A stretch of DNA of 44,466 nt from Candidatus Cloacimonadota bacterium (GCA_023129415.1 JAGMCF010000060.1:1-44466), one strand, 5' to 3'. Positions 18,008 through 26,271 are shown, counted from the first letter of the stretch. Program-made: numbers and translations. The notes: generated from the sequence alone by a model not told the origin.

Positions 18008-19141
18008 TTAATGAAGAATCTCTTCATATAATTTCATTGTTTGTCTTGCAATTATTTTCCAATCAAAATATTTTTCAACTCGTTTTCTGCCATTTTCTCC
18101 AAATATTTTTGCTAATTTTTTATCTTTCAAAAGGAGATTCATTTTTTCTGCAAGCTGTTTGGGATTAGCTGGTTCAACAAAGAATCCAGTTTTTCCATCA
18201 ACCACAACTTCTTTAATCCCGCCAACAGCATTTGCTACAACTGGTGTCTTACATGCCATTGCTTCTAAATTTATTATACCAAATGGTTCATAAATTGATG
18301 GACAAGCAAAAACTGAGGCATTACTATAAAGTTCTATGTATTGCTCTTCCTTGAGTAATTTATTTATCCAGAGTGTATTTTTTGTGCCTTTTAGTTTTTT
18401 GCGAATTTCATCCTCAACTTCTTTTGTATCAGGTGCACTTGTGCAAAATACGACATTCGCATTTATATCTTTGGCTGCTTCAATAAGGTAGATCATTCCT
18501 TTTTGCTTAGTTGTTCTGCCCACAAAAAGCACATATTCATCTTTGATCCCATATTCCTTAAGTGTAAAATCTGTTTTGGTTTCTTTCCATTTATTGAGGT
18601 CAATGCCATTATAAATAACCTTTATTTTTTTTGAGGGAATATCAAAAAATTTCAGAATATCCCTCTTCATCACTTTAGAGACAGCAATAACCCTATCAGC
18701 GGATTCAATGGCTAATTTTTCAACCCAACTGCTCAGTTTATACCCTGAACCAAGTTGCTCCTCTTTCCATGGACGGAGTGGCTCTAAACTATGACAGGTC
18801 ACAACAAGAGGTTTTCTATAAAGCAACTTAGCTAAATAACCTGCAAAAGATGCATACCAGGTATGAGTATGGACAATATCTGAATCAATAAGGTCATTTA
18901 CGATAGACAAATCTGCGGAAATCGTTTGCAAGGCTTTGCCAATTTGTGGATCACCTGTAAGTGATTCCCAGGCATGATAACCTCTTACTTTAAAATTCTT
19001 TTCATTAATATTTTGCTCACCAAAGCATCTGACTTCAACTGAAATCATTTTTCTTAGTTCTTGCACCAGATACCGAAGATGAACACCTGCTCCACCATAA
19101 ACATTTGGTGGAAATTCTCTTGCAATCATTGTAACTTTCAT
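18008..19141 (-). CDS. glgM: GT4 glucosyltransferase, likely maltose-1-phosphate synthase GlgM
   Basis: 377 residues from the preferred ATG at 19141 (MKVTMIAREFPPNVYGGAGVHL), which has AAGGGA eight bases upstream. The reading frame stays open for 23 more codons, but those are written in a dispersed leader repeat and are probably untranslated. The two Rossmann domains of GT-B family GT4 are clear: a GGAGVH donor/acceptor loop near 15-20, HTHTW and CHSLEP in the first domain, and the E-x7-E motif EPFGIINLEAMACKTPVVA in the second. It resembles the actinobacterial GlgA/GlgM type, which makes maltose-1-phosphate from ADP-glucose and glucose-1-phosphate. Its neighbour encodes GlgE, which consumes that product, so GlgM is preferred over plain glycogen synthase. 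Confidence 0.82.
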   Translation of the reverse strand: MKVTMIAREFPPNVYGGAGVHLRYLVQELRKMISVEVRCFGEQNINEKNFKVRGYHAWESLTGDPQIGKALQTISADLSIVNDLIDSDIVHTHTWYASFAGYLAKLLYRKPLVVTCHSLEPLRPWKEEQLGSGYKLSSWVEKLAIESADRVIAVSKVMKRDILKFFDIPSKKIKVIYNGIDLNKWKETKTDFTLKEYGIKDEYVLFVGRTTKQKGMIYLIEAAKDINANVVFCTSAPDTKEVEDEIRKKLKGTKNTLWINKLLKEEQYIELYSNASVFACPSIYEPFGIINLEAMACKTPVVANAVGGIKEVVVDGKTGFFVEPANPKQLAEKMNLLLKDKKLAKIFGENGRKRVEKYFDWKIIARQTMKLYEEILH

Positions 19142-19156
19142 ATGAAAATCCCTTCG

Positions 19157-19221
19157 CCACAAAGGTTCATCCTTCGCAGTAGCAGTCCTACTGCTACGGA
19201 GAATGGACACAAAGACACAAA
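19157..19221 (-). repeat. 65-bp leader repeat, copy 1 (before glgM)
   Basis: Identical base for base to the reverse complement of 34496-34560, which lies before the M14 peptidase gene. In both places it reads toward the following gene and ends close to its ATG (15 nt here). It contains a hairpin with GTAGCAG/CTGCTAC arms. Confidence 0.9.
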
Positions 19222-19486
19222 GAAAAAAATTAAAAACATGATTAATTCAACAACTCTAATGTAATTTTCGTGCTCCTTTGTGTCCCGATTTGTTTTCGGG
19301 ACATGAGTGTTTCATCTGTAAATCCTTTCACCACAAAGACACGAAGTCACAAAGACACCAAAATAATAGCATAATTTTGTCTTATTAATATTTTAATTTC
19401 GTGCTCATTCGTGTAAATTCGCTTGCATTTCCGTTGTTTGACGCCCGTTCTCCCCGCCTTCCATAGTATTACGGCGGACAGGCGTA

Positions 19487-19505
19487 GTCCCGATTCAATC
19501 GGGAC
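19487..19505. repeat. GTCCCGAT-N3-ATCGGGAC palindrome
   Basis: Perfect 8-bp arms around TCA. Member of a dispersed family also seen at 6041-6056, 6915-6932, 21732-21750, 34331-34347 and 38842-38857. The arms are conserved while the loop changes, which suggests selection for, or mobility of, the hairpin. Confidence 0.85.
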
Positions 19506-19543
19506 GAAGGGTGAAAAGGCGGGGGCTAATTTCATTTTTACTT

Positions 19544-21238
19544 TTACTTTTTAATTTTGAAAATCATCGCTGGTTCTTCATTTGGATTCAGTTTAACCTC
19601 ATTCTCAGCACCCTTCCATCTGAAAATCTTTCCAGTAATCAGTTCTTCTATTTTATATTCCTCATTCTCAGAAATCCCGAATTGATTAATCGGTATTTTT
19701 AGTATGCTTTTATGAGTATTAAATGGGTCTAAATTCACGGCAACAAAAATTGTATTCTTCTTATCATAAGAGGTCTTTCCATAAAAGATTATATTCTCGT
19801 CAGATGACTTATAAAATTCTAAATTCCTGTAATAATGGAGTGCTAAATTTTCTTGTCTTATTCTATTGAGTTTAGTAATATAATCTTTAATATTTCCCGG
19901 ACGGTCCCAATCCCAGACTTTATATTGATATTTTTCAGAATTCATATATTCTTCCGTTCCGGAGATTGCTTTATTTTCACAAAGTTCAAAACCGTTATAT
20001 ATTCCATAAATCGATGATAATGTAGTGGCAAGTGCGATTCTTATTTTAAATACGGGTCTGCCTCCCTTTTGTAGAAAAGGCATTAAGATGTCTGGCGTAT
20101 TGGTAAACAGATTCCCACGAAAATAGTATTTCATCTCAGATTGAGTGAGTTCAATTAAATACTCAGTCAGTTCTTGTTTGGTGTTTCGCCAGGTAAAATA
20201 TGTATAAGATTGTGTAAAGCCAATTTTTGCCAGAAGTTTCATCATTTGTGGTTCGGTGAATGCTTCCGCCAGAAAGATGGTTTCAGGATATTCAGCTTGA
20301 ATTTCTTGTATCAGCCATTCCCAGAATTCTACTGGTTTTGTATGTGGATTATCACCCCGAAAAGTTTTTACCCCTTGCTTTATCCAGAAGAGGAAGATTG
20401 ATTTCATCTCATTCCACATTTCATCTTTATCTTTTGGATAGAAATTCAATGGATAGACATCTTGATATTTTTTAGGGGGATTTTCAGCATACTTAATAGT
20501 TCCATCATCATTATAGAAAAACCAATCAGGATGGTCTTTCACATAAGGATGGTCTGGGGAACAGGTCAAGGCAATATCCAGCACAACTTCAATTCCCATA
20601 TGATTTGCCTTTTTAACAAATTTATTGAAATCACTTAATGTGCCAAGTTCTGGATTGATGGCTTTATGACCGCCACATTCATTTCCTATTGAAAATGGAC
20701 TGCCAGGGTCATTGGGTCCAGCTATAAGAGAATTATTTGGTCCCTTCTTATTTATGCGACCTACAGGATAGATTGGGGCAAGATAAAGTGTATCAAATCC
20801 CATTTTATGAATTTCAGGTAGTCGTGATTCCATATCTTTGAATGTCGCACTTTTGCCTTCAATTTTTCCCTGAGATCTGGGCCACATTTCATACCAGGAA
20901 GCAAAACGTGCTTGTGGACGATGAAAGTAAACAGAAAGAGTTCTTTTATATTTGAAACTCTTTCCATCAGAATTTACCTCAATTGTGTAGAAATATAAAC
21001 CAATATGCTCAGCAATAAATTCTCCCTTGAATTTATCATTCTCAATTTGATTCATTTCAATAGATTGCCAATGTTTATCATTTTGTTTTTTATGTTTGAG
21101 ATAGACTCTATAAGGCTCACCAATAGAATCAATTGAAACTGTAACACAAAAAGGAATGTCAATTTCCCATTTTACAGGATATTTGCCATTATCTATCTGA
21201 GGAGAAATATATTTTATCTCAATTTTTCTGTTTCTCAT
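19544..21238 (-). CDS. glgE: Alpha-1,4-glucan:maltose-1-phosphate maltosyltransferase GlgE
   Basis: GH13 transferase that extends alpha-1,4-glucan with maltosyl units from maltose-1-phosphate. The family fingerprint is unmistakable: ARFASWYEMWPRS (110-122), the LYLAPIYPVG stretch (151-160), SPDHPYVKDHPDWF, YAENPPKKYQDVYPLNF, DNPHTKP with nucleophile Asp296, FLAEAFTEP with acid/base Glu325, the QSYTYFTWR stretch and the YGIYNGFELCE stretch. At 564 residues it is shorter than the 650-700 usual for characterised GlgE, mainly through a reduced N-terminal domain. An oddity is Gly295 in front of the nucleophile, where Val is usual. The ATG at 21238 sits inside a 10-bp-arm palindrome and has no clear Shine-Dalgarno. 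It is co-directional with glgM. Confidence 0.94.
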   Translation of the reverse strand: MRNRKIEIKYISPQIDNGKYPVKWEIDIPFCVTVSIDSIGEPYRVYLKHKKQNDKHWQSIEMNQIENDKFKGEFIAEHIGLYFYTIEVNSDGKSFKYKRTLSVYFHRPQARFASWYEMWPRSQGKIEGKSATFKDMESRLPEIHKMGFDTLYLAPIYPVGRINKKGPNNSLIAGPNDPGSPFSIGNECGGHKAINPELGTLSDFNKFVKKANHMGIEVVLDIALTCSPDHPYVKDHPDWFFYNDDGTIKYAENPPKKYQDVYPLNFYPKDKDEMWNEMKSIFLFWIKQGVKTFRGDNPHTKPVEFWEWLIQEIQAEYPETIFLAEAFTEPQMMKLLAKIGFTQSYTYFTWRNTKQELTEYLIELTQSEMKYYFRGNLFTNTPDILMPFLQKGGRPVFKIRIALATTLSSIYGIYNGFELCENKAISGTEEYMNSEKYQYKVWDWDRPGNIKDYITKLNRIRQENLALHYYRNLEFYKSSDENIIFYGKTSYDKKNTIFVAVNLDPFNTHKSILKIPINQFGISENEEYKIEELITGKIFRWKGAENEVKLNPNEEPAMIFKIKK

Positions 21239-21253
21239 AATTTTTATGAGAAA
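21231..21253. promoter_or_regulatory. Palindrome covering the glgE start codon
   Basis: TTTCTCATAA-TTT-TTATGAGAAA has perfect 10-bp arms and a 3-nt loop. The glgE ATG is 21238-21236, inside the left arm. In mRNA it could fold over the start; in DNA it could be an operator. Either reading is inference. Confidence 0.55.
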
Positions 21254-21690
21254 TTTGCTCTATTTATCAATGTCAAGATTTTTGGATTCTAATTTTATTT
21301 TCAATATATCATTTGATTGTATATATGAGTCCACTCTAAAAACCCCTGCTAGTTCTCCGTCCCGAAATATCGTGACTACGCCCGTTCTCCGTAGCATACT
21401 GCGAAGGGTGAAAAGGATGAAAAGGGGTTAATTTTGGATTTTTTTATCTTTTACCCACTCCCCGATTAGAAAGGGGATGAAACTGTGGGCTAACCTTATG
21501 ACAATTGGGAAGTTAGCCCACAAACAGGCGGAAAAATTTTGATTGCTTTAGAATGAAAGTCTTACAAAAGTGTGGGTATCTCATTGGAAACAAATATCAA
21601 AATATTTTGGTCAGGAAGAAAAGAATAAAAAAATTGACGTTATATTATTAAATTTTTTTTTAGTATTCTAAAAAATTTGAAGGAGGAAAG
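21254..21690. other. Divergent spacer between glgE and the C10 protease
   Basis: No gene seen. It contains a GC-rich hairpin repeat (21385-21407, CTCCGTAGCATACTGCGAAG type, related to the 65-bp leader), a degenerate GTCCCGAAATATCGTGAC palindrome (21358-21375), and a strong hairpin at 21484-21522. AT-rich DNA with a TTGACG box (21634-21639) precedes the good Shine-Dalgarno of the protease gene. Confidence 0.5.
21484..21522. repeat. Strong hairpin upstream of the C10 protease
   Basis: Perfect 11-bp arms TGTGGGCTAAC/GTTAGCCCACA around a 17-nt loop. It is about 170 bp upstream of the protease ATG and 245 bp from the glgE start. Both genes run away from it, so it is not an obvious terminator. It may be an operator or a mobile palindrome. 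Confidence 0.6.
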
Positions 21691-23952
21691 ATGTTAAAAC
21701 CAAGTAAAAATCATGATTCCTGCCTGGCAAAGTCCCGATGGAATCGGGACGGCGGACAGGTGTCAGTGAAAAAGATATTAACCGTAGTATCTCTCTTATT
21801 TATGCTTATTACCATTAATCTTTATGGAAATTTTGTAGATGTTGAAACAGCTAAAGAGATTGCTAATAATTGGTATGAATATTGGTCACCCAAAGAGATA
21901 AATCACTTTGATGTCAAAGAAATATTTACGAAAGAGTATAACAATCACCCAAGTTTCTATATTTTTACATTTGAACCGGGTGGCTTTGTAATTGTATCTG
22001 CGGATGATGCTACAATTCCGATTCTCGGATACTCTTTTATATCTGAAGCAAAAGAAGACATTACTCATCCTGCAGTAAAGGAGTGGATGGACAATTATCA
22101 TCGGCAAATTGATTATGTAATTACTCAAAATATTGATAATAGTGAAACGATTGATTTGTGGCAGAATATTCTTGGAAAGGATTTTTCTGGCTTTGATAAT
22201 GGGAAAGATGTATTACCCTTGCTATCAACTACCTGGAACCAAAATTGGCCGTATAACGAACTTTGTCCTGCAGATATTTCTGGTCCCAACGGGCATGCTT
22301 ATGCAGGTTGCGTTGCTACTGCTATGGGGCAAGTTATGAAATATCATAATCACCCTATGCCTGGTGTAAGTTTACATAGTTACATTCATACTACTTATGG
22401 TAGTTTGTCTGCCGATTTCAGTACAACAAACTACGATTGGATGAATATGCCGGATTATATTAGTTCAAGCAATATGCCTATTGCAACACTTCTTTATCAT
22501 TCTGGCATAGCAGTTGATATGGATTATGGACCCAGTGGATCCGGGGCGAGTATCGTTTTTGCAATAATCGCCTTAAGAACATATTTCAATTATGATACTT
22601 CATTACAACTTGTTTATAAAGCAGATTATTTGGTTTTGGACTGGGAAAATCTATTAAAGTATGAACTTGATAATAGCCGACCAATGCTATACGCAGGCGT
22701 AAATCCAGCAAGCCCATCTGGTCATGCTTTTGTATGTGATGGCTATCAAAGTACGAACTATTTTCATTTTAACTGGGGATGGTCCGGTTCTTATGATGGA
22801 TATTATTATCTGAATAGTTTATGTCCCGGAACTCATAATTATACAAACGATCAGCAAGCAATTATCGGTTTCATACCAAACACATCTTCTTATGTATATC
22901 CTCTCTTTAGTGGATTTGAATATTCAAAGTATGATTGGACTATAATAGATAATGATGGAGACGGTAATAAATGGAAACGATACGGTGAACATCATACCGG
23001 CGTCAAATGTATAGGGGTGCAGGCGAATCCCGCAGGAAGTGATGACTGGCTTATCACAAGACAATTAGGTCTGTCAGATAATTCTATGATTAATTTTTCC
23101 TTCTGGGCGCGCTCATGGTACCCAGCAAACCAAGATTTTAATGTAAGATTATCTACAACCGGCAATAATATAAGTGATTTCACAACAACTTTGGATTCAG
23201 TAAGCGGGGCTCCTATATCCTGGACAGAATATTATTATGACCTTAGTTCTTACGCTGGTCAAAATATTTATCTTGCTGTTCAATGCGTAAGTATTAATGA
23301 CGATTATTTAATGGCAGACGATTTTGTTGTAGCAGTTAACTGTTATCCAGTGGCGGATGCCGGCACAGATACGACAGCAAATATGGGAGTATTAGTAACA
23401 TTAGATGGTTCAGATTCATATGATCCATATGGTGGAAGTATAAATTATGATTGGAGTGCTCCTGCTGGAATCACACTTTCGGATTCCACGATAGTAAATC
23501 CAACCTTTACAACTCCCACAGTTGGTGATTCTACGGATTATGCGTTTATATTGATAGTTGATGATGGAATAATCTATTCTGAACCGGACACGATTGTAGT
23601 TACTGTTATTCCATTTGGAATAGATGATGAAATTCTTTACCCACTATCTACATATATTAGTGAAAACTATCCTAATCCATTCAATCAGGCGACAACGATC
23701 AAGTATGCTCTTAGGGAGAATTCAAAGATTTCTATTGAGATTTATAATATCAGAGGACAGAAAATAAAAACTCTTATTGACTCTAAAATGAAATCCGGTT
23801 CTCATTGTGTATTTTGGGATGGGAAAGATGAAAAAGGAAGAGCAGTTCCAAGCGGAATCTATTTCTATAAAATGTCTGCCAAGGGAGTATCCGCCTTTGA
23901 TGGGAAAACGGATAATTATAATAAAGTGCGAAAGATGATAATGCTAAGGTAA
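21691..23952 (+). CDS. Secreted C10-family (streptopain-type) cysteine protease with T9SS tail
   Basis: 753 residues if started at the ATG that follows an excellent Shine-Dalgarno (AAGGAGGAAAG). The first 26 codons are partly a dispersed hairpin (21732-21750); the signal peptide VKKILTVVSLLFMLITINLYG comes only after them, so a later GTG (around 21763-21769) is possible. Next is a C10 propeptide (about 48-115, FVDVETAKEIANNWYEYW), then the catalytic domain with Cys207 (YAGCVATAMGQVMKYH) and His345 (SGHAFVCDGYQ), ending NWGWSGSYDGYYYL. A carbohydrate-binding or MAM-like beta domain, a PKD-like domain (ADAGTDTTANMGVLVTLDGSDSYDPYGGS region) and a T9SS sorting domain (ENYPNPFNQATTIKY...SGIYFYKM) complete it. 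An exported surface protease. Confidence 0.92.
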   Translation: MLKPSKNHDSCLAKSRWNRDGGQVSVKKILTVVSLLFMLITINLYGNFVDVETAKEIANNWYEYWSPKEINHFDVKEIFTKEYNNHPSFYIFTFEPGGFVIVSADDATIPILGYSFISEAKEDITHPAVKEWMDNYHRQIDYVITQNIDNSETIDLWQNILGKDFSGFDNGKDVLPLLSTTWNQNWPYNELCPADISGPNGHAYAGCVATAMGQVMKYHNHPMPGVSLHSYIHTTYGSLSADFSTTNYDWMNMPDYISSSNMPIATLLYHSGIAVDMDYGPSGSGASIVFAIIALRTYFNYDTSLQLVYKADYLVLDWENLLKYELDNSRPMLYAGVNPASPSGHAFVCDGYQSTNYFHFNWGWSGSYDGYYYLNSLCPGTHNYTNDQQAIIGFIPNTSSYVYPLFSGFEYSKYDWTIIDNDGDGNKWKRYGEHHTGVKCIGVQANPAGSDDWLITRQLGLSDNSMINFSFWARSWYPANQDFNVRLSTTGNNISDFTTTLDSVSGAPISWTEYYYDLSSYAGQNIYLAVQCVSINDDYLMADDFVVAVNCYPVADAGTDTTANMGVLVTLDGSDSYDPYGGSINYDWSAPAGITLSDSTIVNPTFTTPTVGDSTDYAFILIVDDGIIYSEPDTIVVTVIPFGIDDEILYPLSTYISENYPNPFNQATTIKYALRENSKISIEIYNIRGQKIKTLIDSKMKSGSHCVFWDGKDEKGRAVPSGIYFYKMSAKGVSAFDGKTDNYNKVRKMIMLR
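21732..21750. repeat. GTCCCGAT-N3-ATCGGGAC palindrome inside a 5' coding region
   Basis: Perfect 8-bp arms around GGA. It lies between the Shine-Dalgarno/ATG and the signal peptide of the C10 protease, in frame, so it adds residues in front of the signal if the first ATG is used. Confidence 0.85.
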
Positions 23953-24021
23953 AAAATCTGATTGGTTAACTGGGAAAACACTGCTCGTAAACTGGTCGTC
24001 TTTTTGTATGGAAAAGATTGA

Positions 24022-24095
24022 TACCCCAGAGAGGATTCGAACCTCCGACCAACGGTTTAGGAAACCGCTGCTCTATCCTTCTGAGCTACTGGGGC
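24022..24095 (-). tRNA. tRNA-Arg (anticodon CCT)
   Basis: Minus-strand cloverleaf of 74 nt. The acceptor GCCCCAG/CTGGGGT closes with a G-U pair; the D arm is GCTC/GAGC; the anticodon loop TTCCTAA gives anticodon CCT, reading AGG; the T arm is GGAGG-TTCGAAT-CCTCT; then A73. The 3' CCA is not encoded (TCA follows), unlike the tRNA-Val at 1472-1548. It stands alone between the C10 protease and birA. Confidence 0.95.
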
Positions 24096-24159
24096 TGATA
24101 ATAAAGATTAAAGATTAAAAGATTAAAGATTTTAATAATCTGGTTAATTGGCAAACTAA

Positions 24160-24212
24160 TAATTAATTCGCCAATTAGCTAATTCACCAGTTCACTAATT
24201 TACTAATTCACC
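24160..24212. repeat. Decamer-type run (AATTCACCAG/CTAATTTAC) across the birA stop
   Basis: Imperfect iterations of AATTCGCCAA, AATTAGCT, AATTCACCAG and TTCACTAATTTAC lead into the birA stop codon (24195-24197) and its last codons (E-L-V-N). This matches the arrangement at the nadD stop. Confidence 0.7.
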
Positions 24213-24914
24213 TAATATGTCAATTTTATCCGCAGATAAGAATTTTTTTTCTTTATTATCAATTCTTAATATTAACTCACCCTTTTCAGAAATTCCAATT
24301 GCTTTACCATTCCATTTATTTTTATGAATGTTAATTGAGATACTTTTTCCATATAAATAATCATATTTTTTATAATAAGATTTAAAAAAATGTAAACCTT
24401 CGTTCAAATATATCTGAAGTTCATTTTCAAATTGTTCTAAAAGTATTTGTAAAAATTTTTTTATTTTAGTTTTCTTATTTGATTCAATATATAATGATGT
24501 TGCTAATTCATCAATTTCTTTCGGCATCATTTTTTGATTAATATTTAAACCGATTCCAATAATTGATGAATTTCTAAGATTAGAACAGAGGATACCGGCT
24601 AATTTTTTTCTATTCCATAATATATCGTTAGGCCATTTTATCATTAATGGAGCATCAGGGAAAAAGTATAAGAGAATTTTATGTAGAATAATGCTGGTGA
24701 AAATCGTGACTGAAGAATTGAAATTTTGGTTAGGAAAAACCATTGTGAACCATAATCCACCTTTGGTGGAAATCCATTCTCTATTTAAGCGACCAATTCC
24801 TGAGGTTTGAATTTTTGCAACTAATACAGTATCATTAAAAATCTTATCACTATTAATAAGCCTTTTGGCTTCAAGATTTGTAGAATCAGTTTTATTATAA
24901 AATTTTATTTTCAT
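24195..24914 (-). CDS. birA: Biotin--[acetyl-CoA-carboxylase] ligase (short BirA)
   Basis: Joins biotin to the biotin-carboxyl-carrier protein via biotinyl-AMP. 239 residues with only the catalytic and small C-terminal domains; the DNA-binding HTH of E. coli BirA is absent, so it cannot act as a repressor in the same way. The biotinyl-AMP loop SGIGRLNREW (about 38-47; usually GRGR) and KWPNDILWNRKKLAGIL are present, as is GIGLNIN. The opening FYNKTDSTNLEAKRL is the usual N-terminus of the short form, and the start ATG at 24914 fits it. The last residues (ELVN) come from the spacer repeat. It follows queA across a pyrimidine-rich repeat. Confidence 0.93.
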   Translation of the reverse strand: MKIKFYNKTDSTNLEAKRLINSDKIFNDTVLVAKIQTSGIGRLNREWISTKGGLWFTMVFPNQNFNSSVTIFTSIILHKILLYFFPDAPLMIKWPNDILWNRKKLAGILCSNLRNSSIIGIGLNINQKMMPKEIDELATSLYIESNKKTKIKKFLQILLEQFENELQIYLNEGLHFFKSYYKKYDYLYGKSISINIHKNKWNGKAIGISEKGELILRIDNKEKKFLSADKIDILGELVN

Positions 24915-24993
24915 TTATTTAACCGCGAATCCCCAATCCGATCAGAGACGCGAAATAACGCGAAAAGACTTTTATTATTTTGGGGGATTGCAT

Positions 24994-25101
24994 CTGTCAC
25001 TGCTGCTGCTCCTGCCACTGCCACTGCTCCTGCCTCCTGCCACTGCTCCTGCCTCCTGCCACTGCTGCTCCTACCACTGCTCCTGCTCCCTCTACTGCCA
25101 C
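24994..25101. repeat. CTGC/CCTGCCACTG low-complexity repeat
   Basis: About 108 bp of almost only C, T and CTGC words. It includes two exact copies of a 19-bp unit (25027-25045 and 25046-25064) and many CTGCTC/CTGCCAC variants, and it abuts the queA stop codon. In the queA-birA transcript it is purine-rich with repeated AGGAG words that resemble Shine-Dalgarno sites. Confidence 0.85.
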
Positions 25102-25102
25102 T

Positions 25103-26137
25103 TTATAAAATCAACATTGCATCGCCATAACTATAAAATCTAAAATTTTCCTCAATTGCTTTCTGATAAGCACTCATGATAAAATTATAACCTGCAAATG
25201 CAGATACAAGCATAAGCAGAGTGGATCTTGGCAAATGAAAATTAGTGAGCAATTTATCTACAACCTTGAATTTATAACTAGGATAAATAAAAATATCAGT
25301 CCATTTCTTACCTGAATTTAATTTTCCATTTTGGAAAAAGCTTTCTAAGGTACGAACAGTAGTTGTTCCAACTGCCACAATTTTCTTACTTTGTTCTTTT
25401 GATAAATTAATTTTGCCAGCAGTATTAGTTGGTATTTCACAATACTCTTTATGCATTTTATGGTCTTCTATCCTGGGTGTATATACAGGACGGAAGGTAT
25501 CTAAACCGATCTTTAGATTTACAGTAACAATTTCTATCCCCTTTTTTTTGATATTTTTCAACAGATTATTACTAAAATGCAAACCAGCTGTTGGGGCTGC
25601 TACAGAACCATCTTCTTTTGCAAAAACAGTCTGATAGCGAGTTTTATCTAATCTTGTATCATCTCTCTTTATATAAGGTGGAAGAGGCACTTTGCCTATT
25701 TTATATAATATATCAAAAAAATCTCCTTCAAATGAAAATTCAACAATTCTTTCTCCGTGTTCTTTGAACTCGATGATTTTGCCAATAAGAGTGCCTTTAT
25801 TGAATATAAATGTACTTCCAATTTTTAATCTCCTTCCAGGTTTTATAAGACATTTCCAAATACATTTATCAACTTGTTCTAAAAGTAAGATTTCAATTTT
25901 ACCACCAGTTGGTTTATAACCTTCTAAACGGGCTGGAATAACTTTAGTTTCGTTCAATACAAGTAGATCAGATTCATCTATATAATTGATTATATTAAAA
26001 AATTTATCAATATTAATTTTATTATTGGCTCGATCAAGAATCATTAATTTTGAATCAATCCTTTTTTTTGAAGGAAATTGAGCAATCCTCTCTGTAGGCA
26101 GATGATAGTCAAAATCAGTAAGTTTGTATTTGGTCAT
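25103..26137 (-). CDS. queA: S-adenosylmethionine:tRNA ribosyltransferase-isomerase QueA
   Basis: Adds the epoxycyclopentanediol from SAM to preQ1-modified tRNA, giving epoxyqueuosine. 344 residues, full family length. It starts FDYHLPTERIAQFPSKKRIDSKLMILDR and shows the hallmark blocks PPYIKRDDTRLDKTRYQTVFAKEDGSVAAPTAGLHF and HKEYCEIP, plus GTTTVRTLES and TNFHLPRSTLLMLVSAFAG near the end. The ATG at 26137 opens on the conserved N-terminus. It lies between a DUF3108 gene and birA on the same strand. No tgt or queG is in the window. Confidence 0.97.
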   Translation of the reverse strand: MTKYKLTDFDYHLPTERIAQFPSKKRIDSKLMILDRANNKINIDKFFNIINYIDESDLLVLNETKVIPARLEGYKPTGGKIEILLLEQVDKCIWKCLIKPGRRLKIGSTFIFNKGTLIGKIIEFKEHGERIVEFSFEGDFFDILYKIGKVPLPPYIKRDDTRLDKTRYQTVFAKEDGSVAAPTAGLHFSNNLLKNIKKKGIEIVTVNLKIGLDTFRPVYTPRIEDHKMHKEYCEIPTNTAGKINLSKEQSKKIVAVGTTTVRTLESFFQNGKLNSGKKWTDIFIYPSYKFKVVDKLLTNFHLPRSTLLMLVSAFAGYNFIMSAYQKAIEENFRFYSYGDAMLIL

Positions 26138-26271
26138 AAATGTAATAATGCTACGCTGTCATATTGGCTGAAGCCGTCAGAAGGCTCACTTTGTTCGCTG
26201 TCATAAGCACCTTTGGTGTGTCATTAAGTAATTAAGTATCCCACCTTCGCTATGCTTTCGGTGGACAGGCA

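Larger units (their letters stand above)
19142..19543. other. Repeat-filled spacer between glgM and glgE
   Basis: 402 bp without a real gene. From left to right: the 65-bp leader repeat (19157-19221), a TCCCGAT-type hairpin with a longer loop (19282-19302), two blocks of 'CACAAAGACACGAAG' leader words (about 19325-19360), 'TTCGTG' words (about 19398-19425), and a GC-rich block (about 19440-19525) containing the perfect palindrome at 19487-19505. Several repeat families are nested here, so the spacer has probably grown by repeated insertion. Confidence 0.6.

Noticed and set aside
19142-19210. N-terminal extension of the GlgM frame (23 extra codons)
   Set aside because: The extra codons are encoded by the 65-bp leader repeat found elsewhere outside genes; the ATG at 19141 has a good Shine-Dalgarno and opens on the family N-terminus.
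21484-21522. Terminator for glgE or the C10 protease
   Set aside because: Both genes are transcribed away from this hairpin and no T-tract follows on either strand.
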